From: Spongiactinospora rosea
Lineage (GTDB): Bacteria > Actinomycetota > Actinomycetes > Streptosporangiales > Streptosporangiaceae
Direction: 5' to 3'
Assembly: GCF_003315795.1 (NCBI RefSeq)
Contig: NZ_QMEY01000008.1
Span: 62,001 to 126,000, forward strand
DNA length: 64,000 nt
The stretch's first letter is position 1. Each line of letters begins with the position of its first letter. Both the position numbers and the translations under genes were made by a program. Below the pieces are notes generated by a model, which was given only the letters and a program-made list of their open reading frames with translations, had not been told where the DNA came from and did no database searches. Shown one piece after another: positions 24,863-33,364 of the stretch.

Positions 24863-26019
24863 CAGGTGGTCACCTCGTCATAGAGCCGGTCGAACAGCGC
24901 GGCGACGTTGTCGTCGTGCCGCCCGGAGGCGGTCAGGTAGTCGCGGAACAGCTCCCTCGGGCTGCGCCCGGCCGCCCCCTGCCCGGCCGGGCGCACCGGG
25001 CTGGTGGGGCGGAACCGCTCGTCGAGCACGACATCGATGGCACCGGGCAGGATCTCCCTGACGGTGTCGGCCAGGCCGGGGCGGGGTTTCTCCTCCACGA
25101 TCACGCGCAGCCAGGTCTCGGTGTCCACCAGGTCGGCGGCCACGGCCTCCAGCCGTTCGAGGGTGCCGCGTACGGTGGCCAGCGCGCGGGGCGCGTCGAA
25201 GGCGACCTCGCGCACCACGGCCGGACGGCCGGGCTCGACGGTGACCAGCAGCGCGCCGGGCGCGTTGGCCTCCTCGCCGAAGTCGACGGCCAGCGGCGAG
25301 CCCGAGTACCAGATCGGGCAGGGGCCGGGGATCTGCTGGCGGCGGTGCAGGTGGCCGAGCGCGGCGTACTGGGTGGTGGAGGGGAACGCGGCGGCCTCGA
25401 AGTAGTAGGAGAAGATCGACTGAGCCTCTCGCTCGCCGCCGCCGAACTTCCCGCCGGGCAGCGTGCCGTGCGTGGTGACCAGGTTGACGGTGTCGGCGGC
25501 GAAGCCGGCGGTGAGCGCGCCGATCAGCTCGCCGATCCGGCCCGCGTAGTCGCGGTTGTGGTCGGCGGCGGTGCCGGCCAGCACCTCGGCCGCGCGGATC
25601 ACGTACCGGTGGGACAGGAACGGCAGCACCGCCAGCCGGACCGGCTCGCCCGAGCGGGCGGTGAAGGACAGCGTGCCGCCCGCCTCCGGACGCCGGAAGC
25701 CGCCCACCACGTGGATGCCGAGCTTGCCGAGCACCGGCCGGTAGACCTCAAGGAGCTGCGGGTTGTCGTGGTTGCCCGCCAGGACCACGACGTCGCGCCC
25801 GCCCTCGCGCAGCGCCATCAGCGCGGGCAGCACCAGCCCCTGCGCGTCGGGGGTGGGGGCGGAGGTGTCGAACAGGTCGCCCGCCACGACCACCGCGTCC
25901 ACGTCCTCGCGTCTGGCCAGCGTGACCAGCTCGCGGAGCACCGCGCGGTGCTCGTCCAGCCGGGAACGTCCCTTTAGGACCTTGCCGACATGCCAGTCGG
26001 CCGTGTGCAAGATCTTCAT
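24862..26019 (-). CDS. sbcD: SbcD/Mre11-type metallo-nuclease
   Basis: 385 aa from the ATG giving MKILHTADWHVGK, the canonical SbcD start. Metallophosphoesterase motifs: D8xH10, GDLFD (47-51), AGNHD (81-85), TTHGTLPGG and ALGHLHRRQ, all ligands present. A C-terminal helical tail (FRDYLTASGRHDDNVAALFDRLYDE) probably contacts SbcC. Eight nucleotides separate it from the HerA stop upstream, and it overlaps sbcC. The Mn-dependent nuclease half of the SbcCD complex. Confidence 0.93.
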   Translation of the reverse strand: MKILHTADWHVGKVLKGRSRLDEHRAVLRELVTLARREDVDAVVVAGDLFDTSAPTPDAQGLVLPALMALREGGRDVVVLAGNHDNPQLLEVYRPVLGKLGIHVVGGFRRPEAGGTLSFTARSGEPVRLAVLPFLSHRYVIRAAEVLAGTAADHNRDYAGRIGELIGALTAGFAADTVNLVTTHGTLPGGKFGGGEREAQSIFSYYFEAAAFPSTTQYAALGHLHRRQQIPGPCPIWYSGSPLAVDFGEEANAPGALLVTVEPGRPAVVREVAFDAPRALATVRGTLERLEAVAADLVDTETWLRVIVEEKPRPGLADTVREILPGAIDVVLDERFRPTSPVRPAGQGAAGRSPRELFRDYLTASGRHDDNVAALFDRLYDEVTT

Positions 26020-26027
26020 CGTGTTCC

Positions 26028-27824
26028 TCAGAACGGGGGGATGTCGTCTTCCGGCGCGGTCCCGGGCAGCCCGGCGAACGGGTCGGCCGGTCGCGCCGCC
26101 GTCGTCACCGGCAGCGGCGCCGCCTCGGCCGGGCGGGTCGCCCAGGCCGGGAACGGGAAGGTCACCGTGAGCGGCACCGGGATCTCCGGCTGGGCGACGA
26201 ACATCGTGCCCGGCTTGGCGATGGTCGCCCGCTCCCTGGCGGCCGGGGGCAGCCAGCCGTACTCCGAGCGGGCGGCCTCGGCCGCGTCCAGCCGCCCGGC
26301 GACCCTGACCGCGCAGTTGGCGACGATCCGGCGCTCGACCTCCGAGGCGGTCTGCTGGGCCCCGATCAGGATCACCCCGAGGGAGCGTCCGCGCTCGGCG
26401 ACGTCCAGCAGGATCTCCTTGATCGGCGAGTCGCCCTCGCGCGGGGCGTACTTGTTCAGCTCGTCGAGCACCACGAACAGCAGCGGGCGGGCCGAACCGG
26501 TGCTCTCCTTGCGGGCGAACTCTCCGCGCAGCACCACGCCGACCACGAACCGCTGCGCCCGCTCCGGCAGGTTGTGCAGGTCGACGATGGTGACCTGGGC
26601 GTCGGAGGTGCGGATCGAGTGCGCCGCAGCGGCCGGCAGGTCGCCGCGGACGATCGGCGACAGGGGCCTGACCGCGCTGCGCAACCGGCGCAGGAACGCG
26701 TTGACCGTGCCCAGCGGCACCTGCGCGCCCGCCCACACCGCGCGGGTGGCCTCGTCGGCGAGCCGCTGGTCGATGACCTCGACCAGGTCGGTGAAGGTGC
26801 GGATGGCGGGGGTGGCCTCGCCGTCGGGAGTGCGGATCAGCACCGCCCCGCCGTCGCCGACCGGCTCGGCCCACGCCCGCAGCCTGGCCGCGACCTGGCC
26901 GACCAGCATGGAGTACTGGGCGCGCTCGTCGTCGGCGTCGGCGAACACGAACCGCAGCAGCTCCTCGCGGCAGAACTCGTGCAGGGTCCAGTAGTAGGAG
27001 CCGACCCCGTGGGTGCGCGAGGAGACGTGCGGCACGCCGTTGGGGTCGCCGGGCCGGGGCGGGGCGAAGACGTGCACGCTCTGGAACGGCTTGGCGGGCA
27101 GCCCCAGCCGGTCGTAGGCGCGGATCGCCTCAGAGTCCAGCCGGGTGTTCGCGTGGTCGAGGAACAGCAGGTCCTCGCCCTTGACCGAGAAGATCAGCGC
27201 CTTGGTGTTGGCGGCCTCCGCGCCCAGGGCCGGAGAGTTGAAGATCGAGTAGACCAGGAAGGTCGCGAAGGAGGTCTTGGTGGCCACGCCGGAGACGCCG
27301 GAGATCGACACGTGCGCGCCGCGCGTGCCGTCCAGGAAGTCGAAGTTGACGTACATCGGGTGCCCGTCGCGGCCGAGCCCGATCGGGACCTTGCGGTCCA
27401 TGACGTCGAAGTAGAGCGCCTGGTCGCGGTCGGCCGACCCGGCCTTGTAGACCAGCGCGCCGGGCAGCGGCGGCACGAACACCTCGGGCTCCACCCGGGT
27501 GACGCGGACCTCGGCGACCTCCACGACGGCGGCGGGCAGCGCGCCCTCGGCGATCAGGAAGACGTCGGAGTCGTAGGTCGCCCCCTCGTGCCGCGCCTCG
27601 ACCGCCGAGACCACCCCGGCCACCAGGACCGGGCCGTATCCGGGCACGTCTCGCCTGGTCACCACGACGTCGTCGAGCTGGGCGATCCTGCCGGGCGTGA
27701 AGCCGACCCAGAACGACAGCGGTGAGGCCGCCTGGGTGCCGAGCACCCGCCCGACGGCCTCCCCCGGCTCGGCGTCACCGCCGGCGAGGACCGGGGCGTC
27801 GTCGATCACCAAACCATCCCCCAA
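26028..27824 (-). CDS. herA: HerA-type hexameric helicase/translocase (DUF87)
   Basis: 598 aa. An N-terminal HAS-barrel-like beta domain (residues ~20-120) precedes a FtsK/HerA ATPase. The P-loop reads SGVSGVATKTS (Lys183), a variant with Ala-Thr replacing the usual Gly before Lys; Walker B is PLLFVVLDELNKYAP (Asp454, Glu455), followed by a sensor region LGVILIGAQQTASEVERRIVANC and a helical tail. HerA pumps DNA in partnership with NurA for end resection. Upstream gene is 15 nt away; downstream sbcD is 8 nt away, so all four genes should be co-transcribed. Confidence 0.85.
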   Translation of the reverse strand: MGDGLVIDDAPVLAGGDAEPGEAVGRVLGTQAASPLSFWVGFTPGRIAQLDDVVVTRRDVPGYGPVLVAGVVSAVEARHEGATYDSDVFLIAEGALPAAVVEVAEVRVTRVEPEVFVPPLPGALVYKAGSADRDQALYFDVMDRKVPIGLGRDGHPMYVNFDFLDGTRGAHVSISGVSGVATKTSFATFLVYSIFNSPALGAEAANTKALIFSVKGEDLLFLDHANTRLDSEAIRAYDRLGLPAKPFQSVHVFAPPRPGDPNGVPHVSSRTHGVGSYYWTLHEFCREELLRFVFADADDERAQYSMLVGQVAARLRAWAEPVGDGGAVLIRTPDGEATPAIRTFTDLVEVIDQRLADEATRAVWAGAQVPLGTVNAFLRRLRSAVRPLSPIVRGDLPAAAAHSIRTSDAQVTIVDLHNLPERAQRFVVGVVLRGEFARKESTGSARPLLFVVLDELNKYAPREGDSPIKEILLDVAERGRSLGVILIGAQQTASEVERRIVANCAVRVAGRLDAAEAARSEYGWLPPAARERATIAKPGTMFVAQPEIPVPLTVTFPFPAWATRPAEAAPLPVTTAARPADPFAGLPGTAPEDDIPPF

Positions 27825-27839
27825 CCAATGAAATTGCGC

Positions 27840-28556
27840 TTATGCGATGAAATAGTCGAATTTACTGGCGTCGCCGAGCGTTCTCTCCAGTGTTCTGATC
27901 ACCTTACGGTGATCGTCATCGGGACCGGACATGTAAAACGGCTTTCCGTCCCGCCCGAAAGTGATCGCCGAAGGCCCTTCCCACGGCCCGAGGTGATCGG
28001 CGCAGCGCGCGTAGTCCTGGTGCGGCTCGAAACCGAGCCCGCGGGCGTACTCGACACCGCCGAACACCAGGTCGGCGGCCAGCTCGATCGGCGCCTCCGT
28101 CCACCCCGCGGAGTAGTCGCCGAAGAAGAACTCCCGCCAGCGGCGCAGCTCCAGCTCGCTCATCACCTGCGGCCCGAACGCGTTCTTCGCCCCCAGGCAG
28201 TAGGTGTCCACCAGATAGCCGCAGACCAGCGTGTTGTCGTAGCCGTGCCGCCGGGCCACCAGCACGCTGACCATGCCCGCCGCGCGGTCGCCCTCCGGCG
28301 CGGGGTCGGGCCACTGCCGCGAGGCGTCGATGGTGAGCCCCACGCTCCACCCGGCGCTCACCCAGCACCCCACCAGCTCGGCCCGGCCCGGCCCGGCGTC
28401 ACCGGCCGCCTTCTCCGCCGCGACGGCCCGCACCAACGGCGCCACGACCGCCGGGGAGACGCCGAGCGCCCGCGCGATCTCCTTGGGCGATCTGCCCTGT
28501 CCGCGCAGCTCGCGGACCTCGCTCAACAACTCTGCCGTGTCCAAGGAAGCCTCCAT
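27840..28556 (-). CDS. HTH-containing protein of unknown function, first gene of the herA operon
   Basis: 238 aa. An N-terminal helix-turn-helix (ELRGQGRSPKEIARALGVSP, residues ~17-40) is followed by ~190 residues with conserved-looking blocks: GMVSVLVARRHGYDNTLVCG, VDTYCLGAKNAFGP, WREFFFGDYSAGW, and FGGVEYARGLGFEPHQDYAR. No catalytic signature is recognised. It lies 15 nt before herA on the same strand and may be the operon's regulator or a structural partner. The intergenic inverted repeats upstream fit autoregulation. Confidence 0.6.
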   Translation of the reverse strand: MEASLDTAELLSEVRELRGQGRSPKEIARALGVSPAVVAPLVRAVAAEKAAGDAGPGRAELVGCWVSAGWSVGLTIDASRQWPDPAPEGDRAAGMVSVLVARRHGYDNTLVCGYLVDTYCLGAKNAFGPQVMSELELRRWREFFFGDYSAGWTEAPIELAADLVFGGVEYARGLGFEPHQDYARCADHLGPWEGPSAITFGRDGKPFYMSGPDDDHRKVIRTLERTLGDASKFDYFIA

Positions 28557-28579
28557 AGATGCGCGAGCCTATCGAGGGC

Positions 28580-28618
28580 CACCGACAGCGGACCACCGAC
28601 ACCGCGGGATTGTCGGTG
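28580..28618. promoter_or_regulatory. three CACCGACA half-sites in the divergent herA-operon promoter region
   Basis: CACCGACA at 28580-28587 and 28594-28601 (14-bp direct spacing) and its complement TGTCGGTG at 28611-28618 form an 8-9-8 inverted repeat plus an extra half-site. They lie in the 84-bp gap between the divergent genes starting at 28556 and 28641, the expected place for an operator. Confidence 0.45.
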
Positions 28619-28640
28619 CCGCCCTCCATGATGTGGGCCC

Positions 28641-29285
28641 ATGGGACTCGCCATCGTCGTCGGCATCCTCGGTGCCGTCGACGGCCCGGAGGTCCGGGCC
28701 GAAATCACCGCCGACTTATCCGCCCTGCGGCGCCTGCTCACGCTGGCCGGGCTGCCCACCTGGCACGAGCCACCGTCGCCCGGGGAGGAGCATCCGGCCG
28801 AGTACGAGATGTACGGCTACCGTGGGCTGCACCACCTGCGCAGGCTCGCCGTCCATGTGGCGCACGCCGGGATGCTGCCGCCGCCGCTGGCCGCGGGCGG
28901 CGACCCGGCCGCCGATCCGCTGCTGCGCGCCGCCTACGACGGCGAGCCCGACGGCGGCGGGTTCGACCACCTGGTCCACCACAGCGACGCCGAGGGCTAC
29001 TACCTCCCGGTCGATTTCGCCGACGTCCTGTACGACGACTCGATCACCGGCGCGTACGTCGGCTCCTCCCCCCGGCTGCTGGCCGAGTGCGAGCGCCTGG
29101 CCGCCATGCTGGGGCTGCCCGCCGGTCTCGACCCGTGGTCCGCGGAGGTGGAGGAGGCCATCGAGAGCGAGGGCCCGGCCGCCCCGGGGTGGCGGGGTTA
29201 CGCGGTCGAGTCGTTCACCTGCCTGCAGCTCATCAGTGCCGCCCGCCGTTCCGTGACCACCGGCGCGGCCCTGGTCTTCTGCTGA
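28641..29285 (+). CDS. conserved protein of unknown function
   Basis: 214 aa, beginning MGLAIVVGILGAVDGPE. It has no signal peptide or true membrane helix. Blocks such as EYEMYGYRGLHHLRRLAVHV, DHLVHHSDAEGYYLPVDFADVL and GAYVGSSPRLLAECERLAAM resemble small immunity- or cytosol-type actinobacterial proteins of no assigned function. It is divergent from the herA operon and convergent with kptA. I do not recognise the family. Confidence 0.6.
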   Translation: MGLAIVVGILGAVDGPEVRAEITADLSALRRLLTLAGLPTWHEPPSPGEEHPAEYEMYGYRGLHHLRRLAVHVAHAGMLPPPLAAGGDPAADPLLRAAYDGEPDGGGFDHLVHHSDAEGYYLPVDFADVLYDDSITGAYVGSSPRLLAECERLAAMLGLPAGLDPWSAEVEEAIESEGPAAPGWRGYAVESFTCLQLISAARRSVTTGAALVFC

Positions 29286-29300
29286 TCTCCCCGCCCCGGC

Positions 29301-29847
29301 TCACCCCGGGAAGCGGACGTACTCCGGCGGGACGTGCCCCACCAGCCAGACCCCGTTGTCGCTGACGTGGAACTCATGGCCCGCCGTCCGCATCGCCGCC
29401 GCGTCCACCACCAGCACCACCGCCCGGCCGCGCCGCGCGCCCACCCTGGTCGCGGTCTCCCGGTCGGGCGACAGGTGGACGTGGTGGCGGTTCATCGGGC
29501 GCAGCCCCTCGGCGCGGATCGCGGCCAGGTTGCGGCCCACGGTGCCGTGGTAGAGGACGGCGGGCGGCGGCACGACCGGCAGCCCCAGGTCGATCGGCAC
29601 CGAATGCCCCTGGCTCGCCCTGATCCGGCCGTCCTCGATGACGTAGCGCCGCTTGTCGTTGTCGGCGACGACGCGTTCCAGTTCCTCCCGCGCGATCGGG
29701 AACCCGTGCGCGGCGGCGGCGTCCAGCAGCGTCTCGACACCGACCCCAGCCGTTCGGGTCCAGCTCGATGCCGATCCGGCCGGGCTCGTGCCGCAGATGT
29801 CTGGCGAGATATTTCGAGATCCGCACGAATCGGCGGTCGTCCATCAT
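29301..29847 (-). pseudogene. kptA: RNA 2'-phosphotransferase (KptA/Tpt1), broken by a 1-nt frameshift
   Basis: The frame opened by ATG 29847 encodes MMDDRRFVRISKYLARHLRH...IELDPNGWG, the KptA N-terminus with its conserved Arg/His residues. The frame then shifts at a CCCC run (29744-29747; GGGG on the coding strand): one G too many. The remainder continues in the other frame as VGVETLLDAAAAHGFPI, NDKRRYVIEDGRIRASQGHS, VLYHGTVGRNL, MNRHHVHLSPD and ends at 29301. Removing one G restores a full ~182-aa KptA. KptA transfers a splice-junction 2'-phosphate to NAD+ in vitro. Either a genuine pseudogene or a homopolymer sequencing error. Confidence 0.8.
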
Positions 29848-29919
29848 GCCGCCATTTTGTCGGACCGCGCTGCTTACATGGGCGCGTCCATCGAGATCGG
29901 CGAGGGCAGGGGCCGGGCA

Positions 29920-30312
29920 ATGACATCAGTGACATTTCGTGACGAGACCGCGAGCGGGAGGCCGCTGGAGGAGTTCACGCTGCCCGGCCTGCCCACGCGG
30001 ATCTCCGCGCGGGAGCTCGTCCGCCTGCGGGTGCGCGAGGAGGTCGCCCGGCACAACGCGGCTCCCAGGCCGCGCCGCACCGGCCTGGTCCGGCCGCTCG
30101 ACGCGGAGACCGAGCTGAACGGCCCCGGGAGGGGCGAGCCGCGCCCGATCGACTGGGAGCGCCGGGCCGACGCGGCTGAGGCGGCCTTCGCCCGCAACGG
30201 GTTCATCCTGCTGGCGGGTGAGCGTCAGATCGAAGACCTCGACGAGGAGATCGACCTGACCGCCGACCCGGTGATCTCCTTCGTCAGGCTCGTCCCCCTG
30301 GTCGGCGGGTGA
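29920..30312 (+). CDS. small acidic/basic protein of unknown function
   Basis: About 130 aa from ATG 29920 (MTSVTFRDETASGRPLEEFT). The same frame is open from 29653, but that part lies antisense to kptA and is unlikely to be coding. Visible blocks are LPGLPTRISARELVRLRVRE, PRPIDWERRADAAEAAFARN, GFILLAGERQIEDLDEEIDL and a C-terminal VRLVPLVGG. No known domain recognised. Stands 34 nt before the next promoter. Confidence 0.6.
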   Translation: MTSVTFRDETASGRPLEEFTLPGLPTRISARELVRLRVREEVARHNAAPRPRRTGLVRPLDAETELNGPGRGEPRPIDWERRADAAEAAFARNGFILLAGERQIEDLDEEIDLTADPVISFVRLVPLVGG

Positions 30313-30346
30313 TCGACGGCACGGCCGGGGGCGCTAGGTTGGGAGG

Positions 30347-31309
30347 GTGCTGAACGCGGCATTCGTGCTGGACCCCGCGGTGTTCGACGACGTGTACGGG
30401 CCGTCGCTGGACCGGCTGCGGCGCGTCGCGCGGGTGATCCACGGCCCGGCCGCCGAGCCGGGGCCCATGGCCGAGGTCGATGTCCTCTGCACGAGCTGGG
30501 GCGCGCCACGGCTGGACGCGGCGCTGCTGGCGGCGGCCCCGCGGCTCGCCCTGGTGCTGCACGCGGCGGGGTCGGTGCGGGCGTTCGTCACGCCGGAGTT
30601 CTGGGCGCGGGGCGTTCCGCTGGTGTCGGCCTACCGGGCCAACGCCGTGCCGGTGGCCGACTTCACCGCCGCGCAGATCGTGTACGCGCTCAAACAGGGG
30701 TGGCGGCACGTCCTGGCCGCCAGGGAGCGGCGGGCCCCGGTCGCGGCGCTGCCCGCGCCGGGCACGTACGGCTCGCGGGTCGGCCTGCTGTCGCTCGGCG
30801 CGGTCGGTCGGCTGGTGGCCGACCGGCTCGCCGCGCTGGACGTGGAGGTGGTCGCGCACGACCCGTACGCCGACCCGGAGACGGCGGGCGTCCCGCTGAC
30901 CGGGCTCGCCGAGCTGTTCGCGACCTGCGACGTCGTCAGCGTGCACACCCCGCTGCTGCCGGAGACGGCCGGGCTGGTCGGCGCGGACCTGCTGCGCTCG
31001 ATGCGCCCGGGGGCCACCCTGATCAACACGGCCCGCGGCCGGATCATCGACGAGCCCGCCCTGGTCAAGGTCCTCACCGAGCGGCCCGACCTGTTCGCGG
31101 TCCTCGACGTCACCGACCCCGAACCTCCCGTGCCCGGCTCGCCGCTGTTCACCCTCCCCAACGTGGTCGTCACCCCGCACCTCGCGGGCAGCCTCGGCCG
31201 CGAACGCGCCCGCCTCGGCGCCCTGGTCACCGACGAGCTGGAACGCTTCGCCACCGGCCTGCCCCTCCAGCACGCCCTCACCCGCGAAAGCGCAGAAATC
31301 CTCGCCTGA
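30347..31309 (+). CDS. D-isomer-specific 2-hydroxyacid dehydrogenase
   Basis: 320 aa from GTG 30347. TAGGTT (30335-30340) lies 6 nt before the GTG, so the message is probably leaderless. The Rossmann nucleotide site is VGLLSLGAVGRLVADRL; catalytic residues are the Arg in INTARGRIID, the Glu in VTDPEPP and the His in VTPHLAGS. Family members reduce 2-keto acids (glyoxylate, hydroxypyruvate, phosphoglycerate) with NAD(P)H. The GLLSLGAVG loop is slightly unlike the usual GxGxxG (G-L-L-S-L-G-A-V-G). Substrate cannot be assigned. Confidence 0.9.
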   Translation: MLNAAFVLDPAVFDDVYGPSLDRLRRVARVIHGPAAEPGPMAEVDVLCTSWGAPRLDAALLAAAPRLALVLHAAGSVRAFVTPEFWARGVPLVSAYRANAVPVADFTAAQIVYALKQGWRHVLAARERRAPVAALPAPGTYGSRVGLLSLGAVGRLVADRLAALDVEVVAHDPYADPETAGVPLTGLAELFATCDVVSVHTPLLPETAGLVGADLLRSMRPGATLINTARGRIIDEPALVKVLTERPDLFAVLDVTDPEPPVPGSPLFTLPNVVVTPHLAGSLGRERARLGALVTDELERFATGLPLQHALTRESAEILA

Positions 31310-31401
31310 CCACCACCCGTGCGCCGACCGGAACCACCAGCGGTCGAACGGCCCACCGACGTCAGACCGACACCGCAGGTCGCATGGCGTGCCCGTGCCG
31401 G

Positions 31402-32133
31402 CTATCCGGCGTGGTGGTCCGCTCTTTCGCGGTCGTCGTGGTCGCGGGCGGTGAGGACGGTGGTGATGCCGTCCTCTTCGTACCGCGTGAAGCGGTCCTC
31501 GGCGGCGGTGACCCGCTCGCGGACGAGGCGGACCATGGCGGCCGGGCCGAGCAGTGGGCCCGCGTCCACGATCCTCGGGTCGTCGGGGATCGGCGGGCGT
31601 ACGAAGGCGGCGGGCAGTACCGCGACGGACTCCGCGCCGAGCCGCAGGCAGCGGTCCACCCCCTCGGCCAGGTCGGGATCGCCGCCGAGCAGGGCGACCT
31701 CGACCATGTCGGCCCCGTCGCGGACCAGCCGGGCCACCCGGAACAGCTCGGCGTCCGCCTCGGCCGAGGCCGCCGGGGCGACCAGCAGCGCGGCCCGCCC
31801 CTTGGCGGCGTTCCCGCGGGCGGCGGCGAGCAGCAGGCTCACCAGTTCGGGTACCTCGCACAGCGGATCGGTGAGCAGCAGTTCGCCGCCGCGGCGTCCG
31901 CGCCGGGCCCAGGCGAGCGTCTGGGCGGCGTCCCTGACCAGGTCGGGGTCCCTGCCCAAGGTCATCGGGACGACCGCCACCGGCGTCGGCGTCGCGAGCA
32001 CGGCCGACAGTTCCCGGCCCGGGGCGACGGCCTCCGGCTCCAGCCCGCCCAGGGCCCGGCCGTACCCGCTCTCGTGCCCGCCCGCCAGGACGACGCGGCG
32101 CGTCACCGGGTCGGCGCGGTACGGTGCGCGCAT
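31402..32133 (-). CDS. CbiX/SirB-type chelatase-like protein
   Basis: 243 aa from ATG 32133. Begins with RRVVLAGGHESGYGRAL (in place of the usual hGHGS metal-binding strand) and continues with the family marker VAVVPMTLGRDPDLVRDAAQTLAW. CbiX/SirB proteins insert Co or Fe into sirohydrochlorin; the usual two His ligands are only partly apparent, so a non-catalytic or other metal role is possible. It follows the urea transporter in the same direction; this neighbour pair may reflect nickel/urea physiology. Confidence 0.7.
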   Translation of the reverse strand: MRAPYRADPVTRRVVLAGGHESGYGRALGGLEPEAVAPGRELSAVLATPTPVAVVPMTLGRDPDLVRDAAQTLAWARRGRRGGELLLTDPLCEVPELVSLLLAAARGNAAKGRAALLVAPAASAEADAELFRVARLVRDGADMVEVALLGGDPDLAEGVDRCLRLGAESVAVLPAAFVRPPIPDDPRIVDAGPLLGPAAMVRLVRERVTAAEDRFTRYEEDGITTVLTARDHDDRERADHHAG

Positions 32134-32134
32134 C

Positions 32135-32197
32135 TCATCCGCCGATCGGGCCGTGCGCACGGACCGCGGCCGCGCTGAAGCCGAGCTTGAGGTACAT
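32135..32197 (-). CDS. 20-aa small ORF between urea transporter and CbiX-like gene
   Basis: ATG 32197 to TGA, MYLKLGFSAAAVRAHGPIGG. AAGGAG lies 6-7 nt upstream, the best SD in this stretch, while the CbiX-like gene starts 1 nt after its stop with only a weak GGATGAG site. It could couple translation of the downstream gene or be a real small protein. Confidence 0.4.
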   Translation of the reverse strand: MYLKLGFSAAAVRAHGPIGG

Positions 32198-32210
32198 GGG
32201 ACGCTCCTTG

Positions 32211-33164
32211 TCAGGATGGTCTGCGGATCTTGGCGAACATCGGGACGGCCGCCAGGAAGGTCCAGGTGACCAGGACGAACGGCCAGGTCAGCGCCGGGCC
32301 GCCGACCGGTCTGAAGAGCGCGGCGACGCCCGCGGTGACGACCACCGTGGCGATGGCCCCGAGCACCGCGTACAGCACCCCGTGTGGCGTGAGCGCCACG
32401 AACACCCCGGCCAGGGCGATGGCCGTCAGCACCGGGTTGTAGCCGTAAAGGCCGGCCCCGATGTCGGTGGCGGGGGCCCCGAGGATCACCGCGACGATGA
32501 TCCCGATGGCGCTGCCCGCGACCGCGGCGATGGCCGCGACCCGGCTGGCGACCAGGAGACCGATCAGGAAGACCAGCCCGGCGTACCACTTGTCCTGGAA
32601 GAACACCTGGCCGATGCCGTTGAGCAGGCCCTGCCAGACGTCCGTGAAGGTCAGCGCGGCCGTGGGCCGCGCGGAGACGGGTGCGGGCGGGAGCCGCGCG
32701 TCCCAGACCCGCGCGAAGGCGGGCCCGCCGATCATCACGAGCGAGGTGACCACGCAGAAGGGCGCGGTGAGGGCCGGTACGTTGTAGGGCGCGAGCAGTA
32801 CGGTGAGCGCCGCGGTCACCACCGCGCCGAGCACCGACGCGGCGATCACCAGCATCAGGGCGACCCAGCCGACCTCGAAGAACAGCGCCACGGCGACGCC
32901 GATCAGCGTCCCGTTGAACCCTTCGAGGCCGATGGTGATGCGGTCCCTGGCGACGCCGAGGACCCACGCGGTGACGGTCGTGACGAACGCGCCGATGAGG
33001 GCGAACACCGCGAACTGCCAGCCGCCCAGCAGCAGCGCGAGCAGGAACAGCAGGGCGGTCCAGACGTTGTTCTGGAACTCGACCTGGCAGACGCCGCGCA
33101 GCGTGGCCAGCGGCAGCTCACGCGGCTGCACGCCGTTCTGGTGATCTGTGGAATTGGCGGACAC
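32211..33164 (-). CDS. urea transporter (UT family)
   Basis: 317 aa from GTG 33164 (GGAG ~10 nt upstream); an earlier in-frame start at 33227 is weaker. The duplicated UT halves are evident: LEGFNGTLIGVAVALFFE in the first and GLYGYNPVLTAIALAGVFVAL in the second, with about ten hydrophobic segments and TAPFCVVTSLV / TWPFVLVTWTF as the matching LP-box-like repeats. UT proteins form trimeric urea channels. In the adjacent upstream gap (33165-33364) an inverted repeat GTCTA-CTTT-TAGAC (33273-33286) may be regulatory. Urease genes are not in the window. Confidence 0.88.
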   Translation of the reverse strand: MSANSTDHQNGVQPRELPLATLRGVCQVEFQNNVWTALLFLLALLLGGWQFAVFALIGAFVTTVTAWVLGVARDRITIGLEGFNGTLIGVAVALFFEVGWVALMLVIAASVLGAVVTAALTVLLAPYNVPALTAPFCVVTSLVMIGGPAFARVWDARLPPAPVSARPTAALTFTDVWQGLLNGIGQVFFQDKWYAGLVFLIGLLVASRVAAIAAVAGSAIGIIVAVILGAPATDIGAGLYGYNPVLTAIALAGVFVALTPHGVLYAVLGAIATVVVTAGVAALFRPVGGPALTWPFVLVTWTFLAAVPMFAKIRRPS

Positions 33165-33364
33165 GTGGCCGGACTCCGATCGATGACTGGATCTTCGACA
33201 CCCTCCGGCACCCCGGCCCGCAGGCACACGGGTGCGCGGCGGCGTGCCCCGGCCGGTGAGCCTGGGGCAAATGTCTACTTTTAGACCGACTGTCGGATTC
33301 CTCCCCTGCCGTCCGCCGAGCAGTCCGGCGGCGGGCGATTCCGCGCGAAGGTTTTACCGGGCCT

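Noticed and set aside
22439..24883. Long antisense ORF opposite sbcC
   Set aside because: Shadow of the SbcC gene: high-GC third-position pattern makes the opposite frame open; no motif and no SD.
29653..29919. N-terminal extension of the 29920 gene
   Set aside because: Antisense to kptA, low-complexity Ser/Ala, and the ATG at 29920 fits the start of recognisable sequence.
31319..32269. Ser/Arg-rich plus-strand ORF opposite the CbiX-like gene
   Set aside because: Low-complexity shadow frame with no SD or domain.
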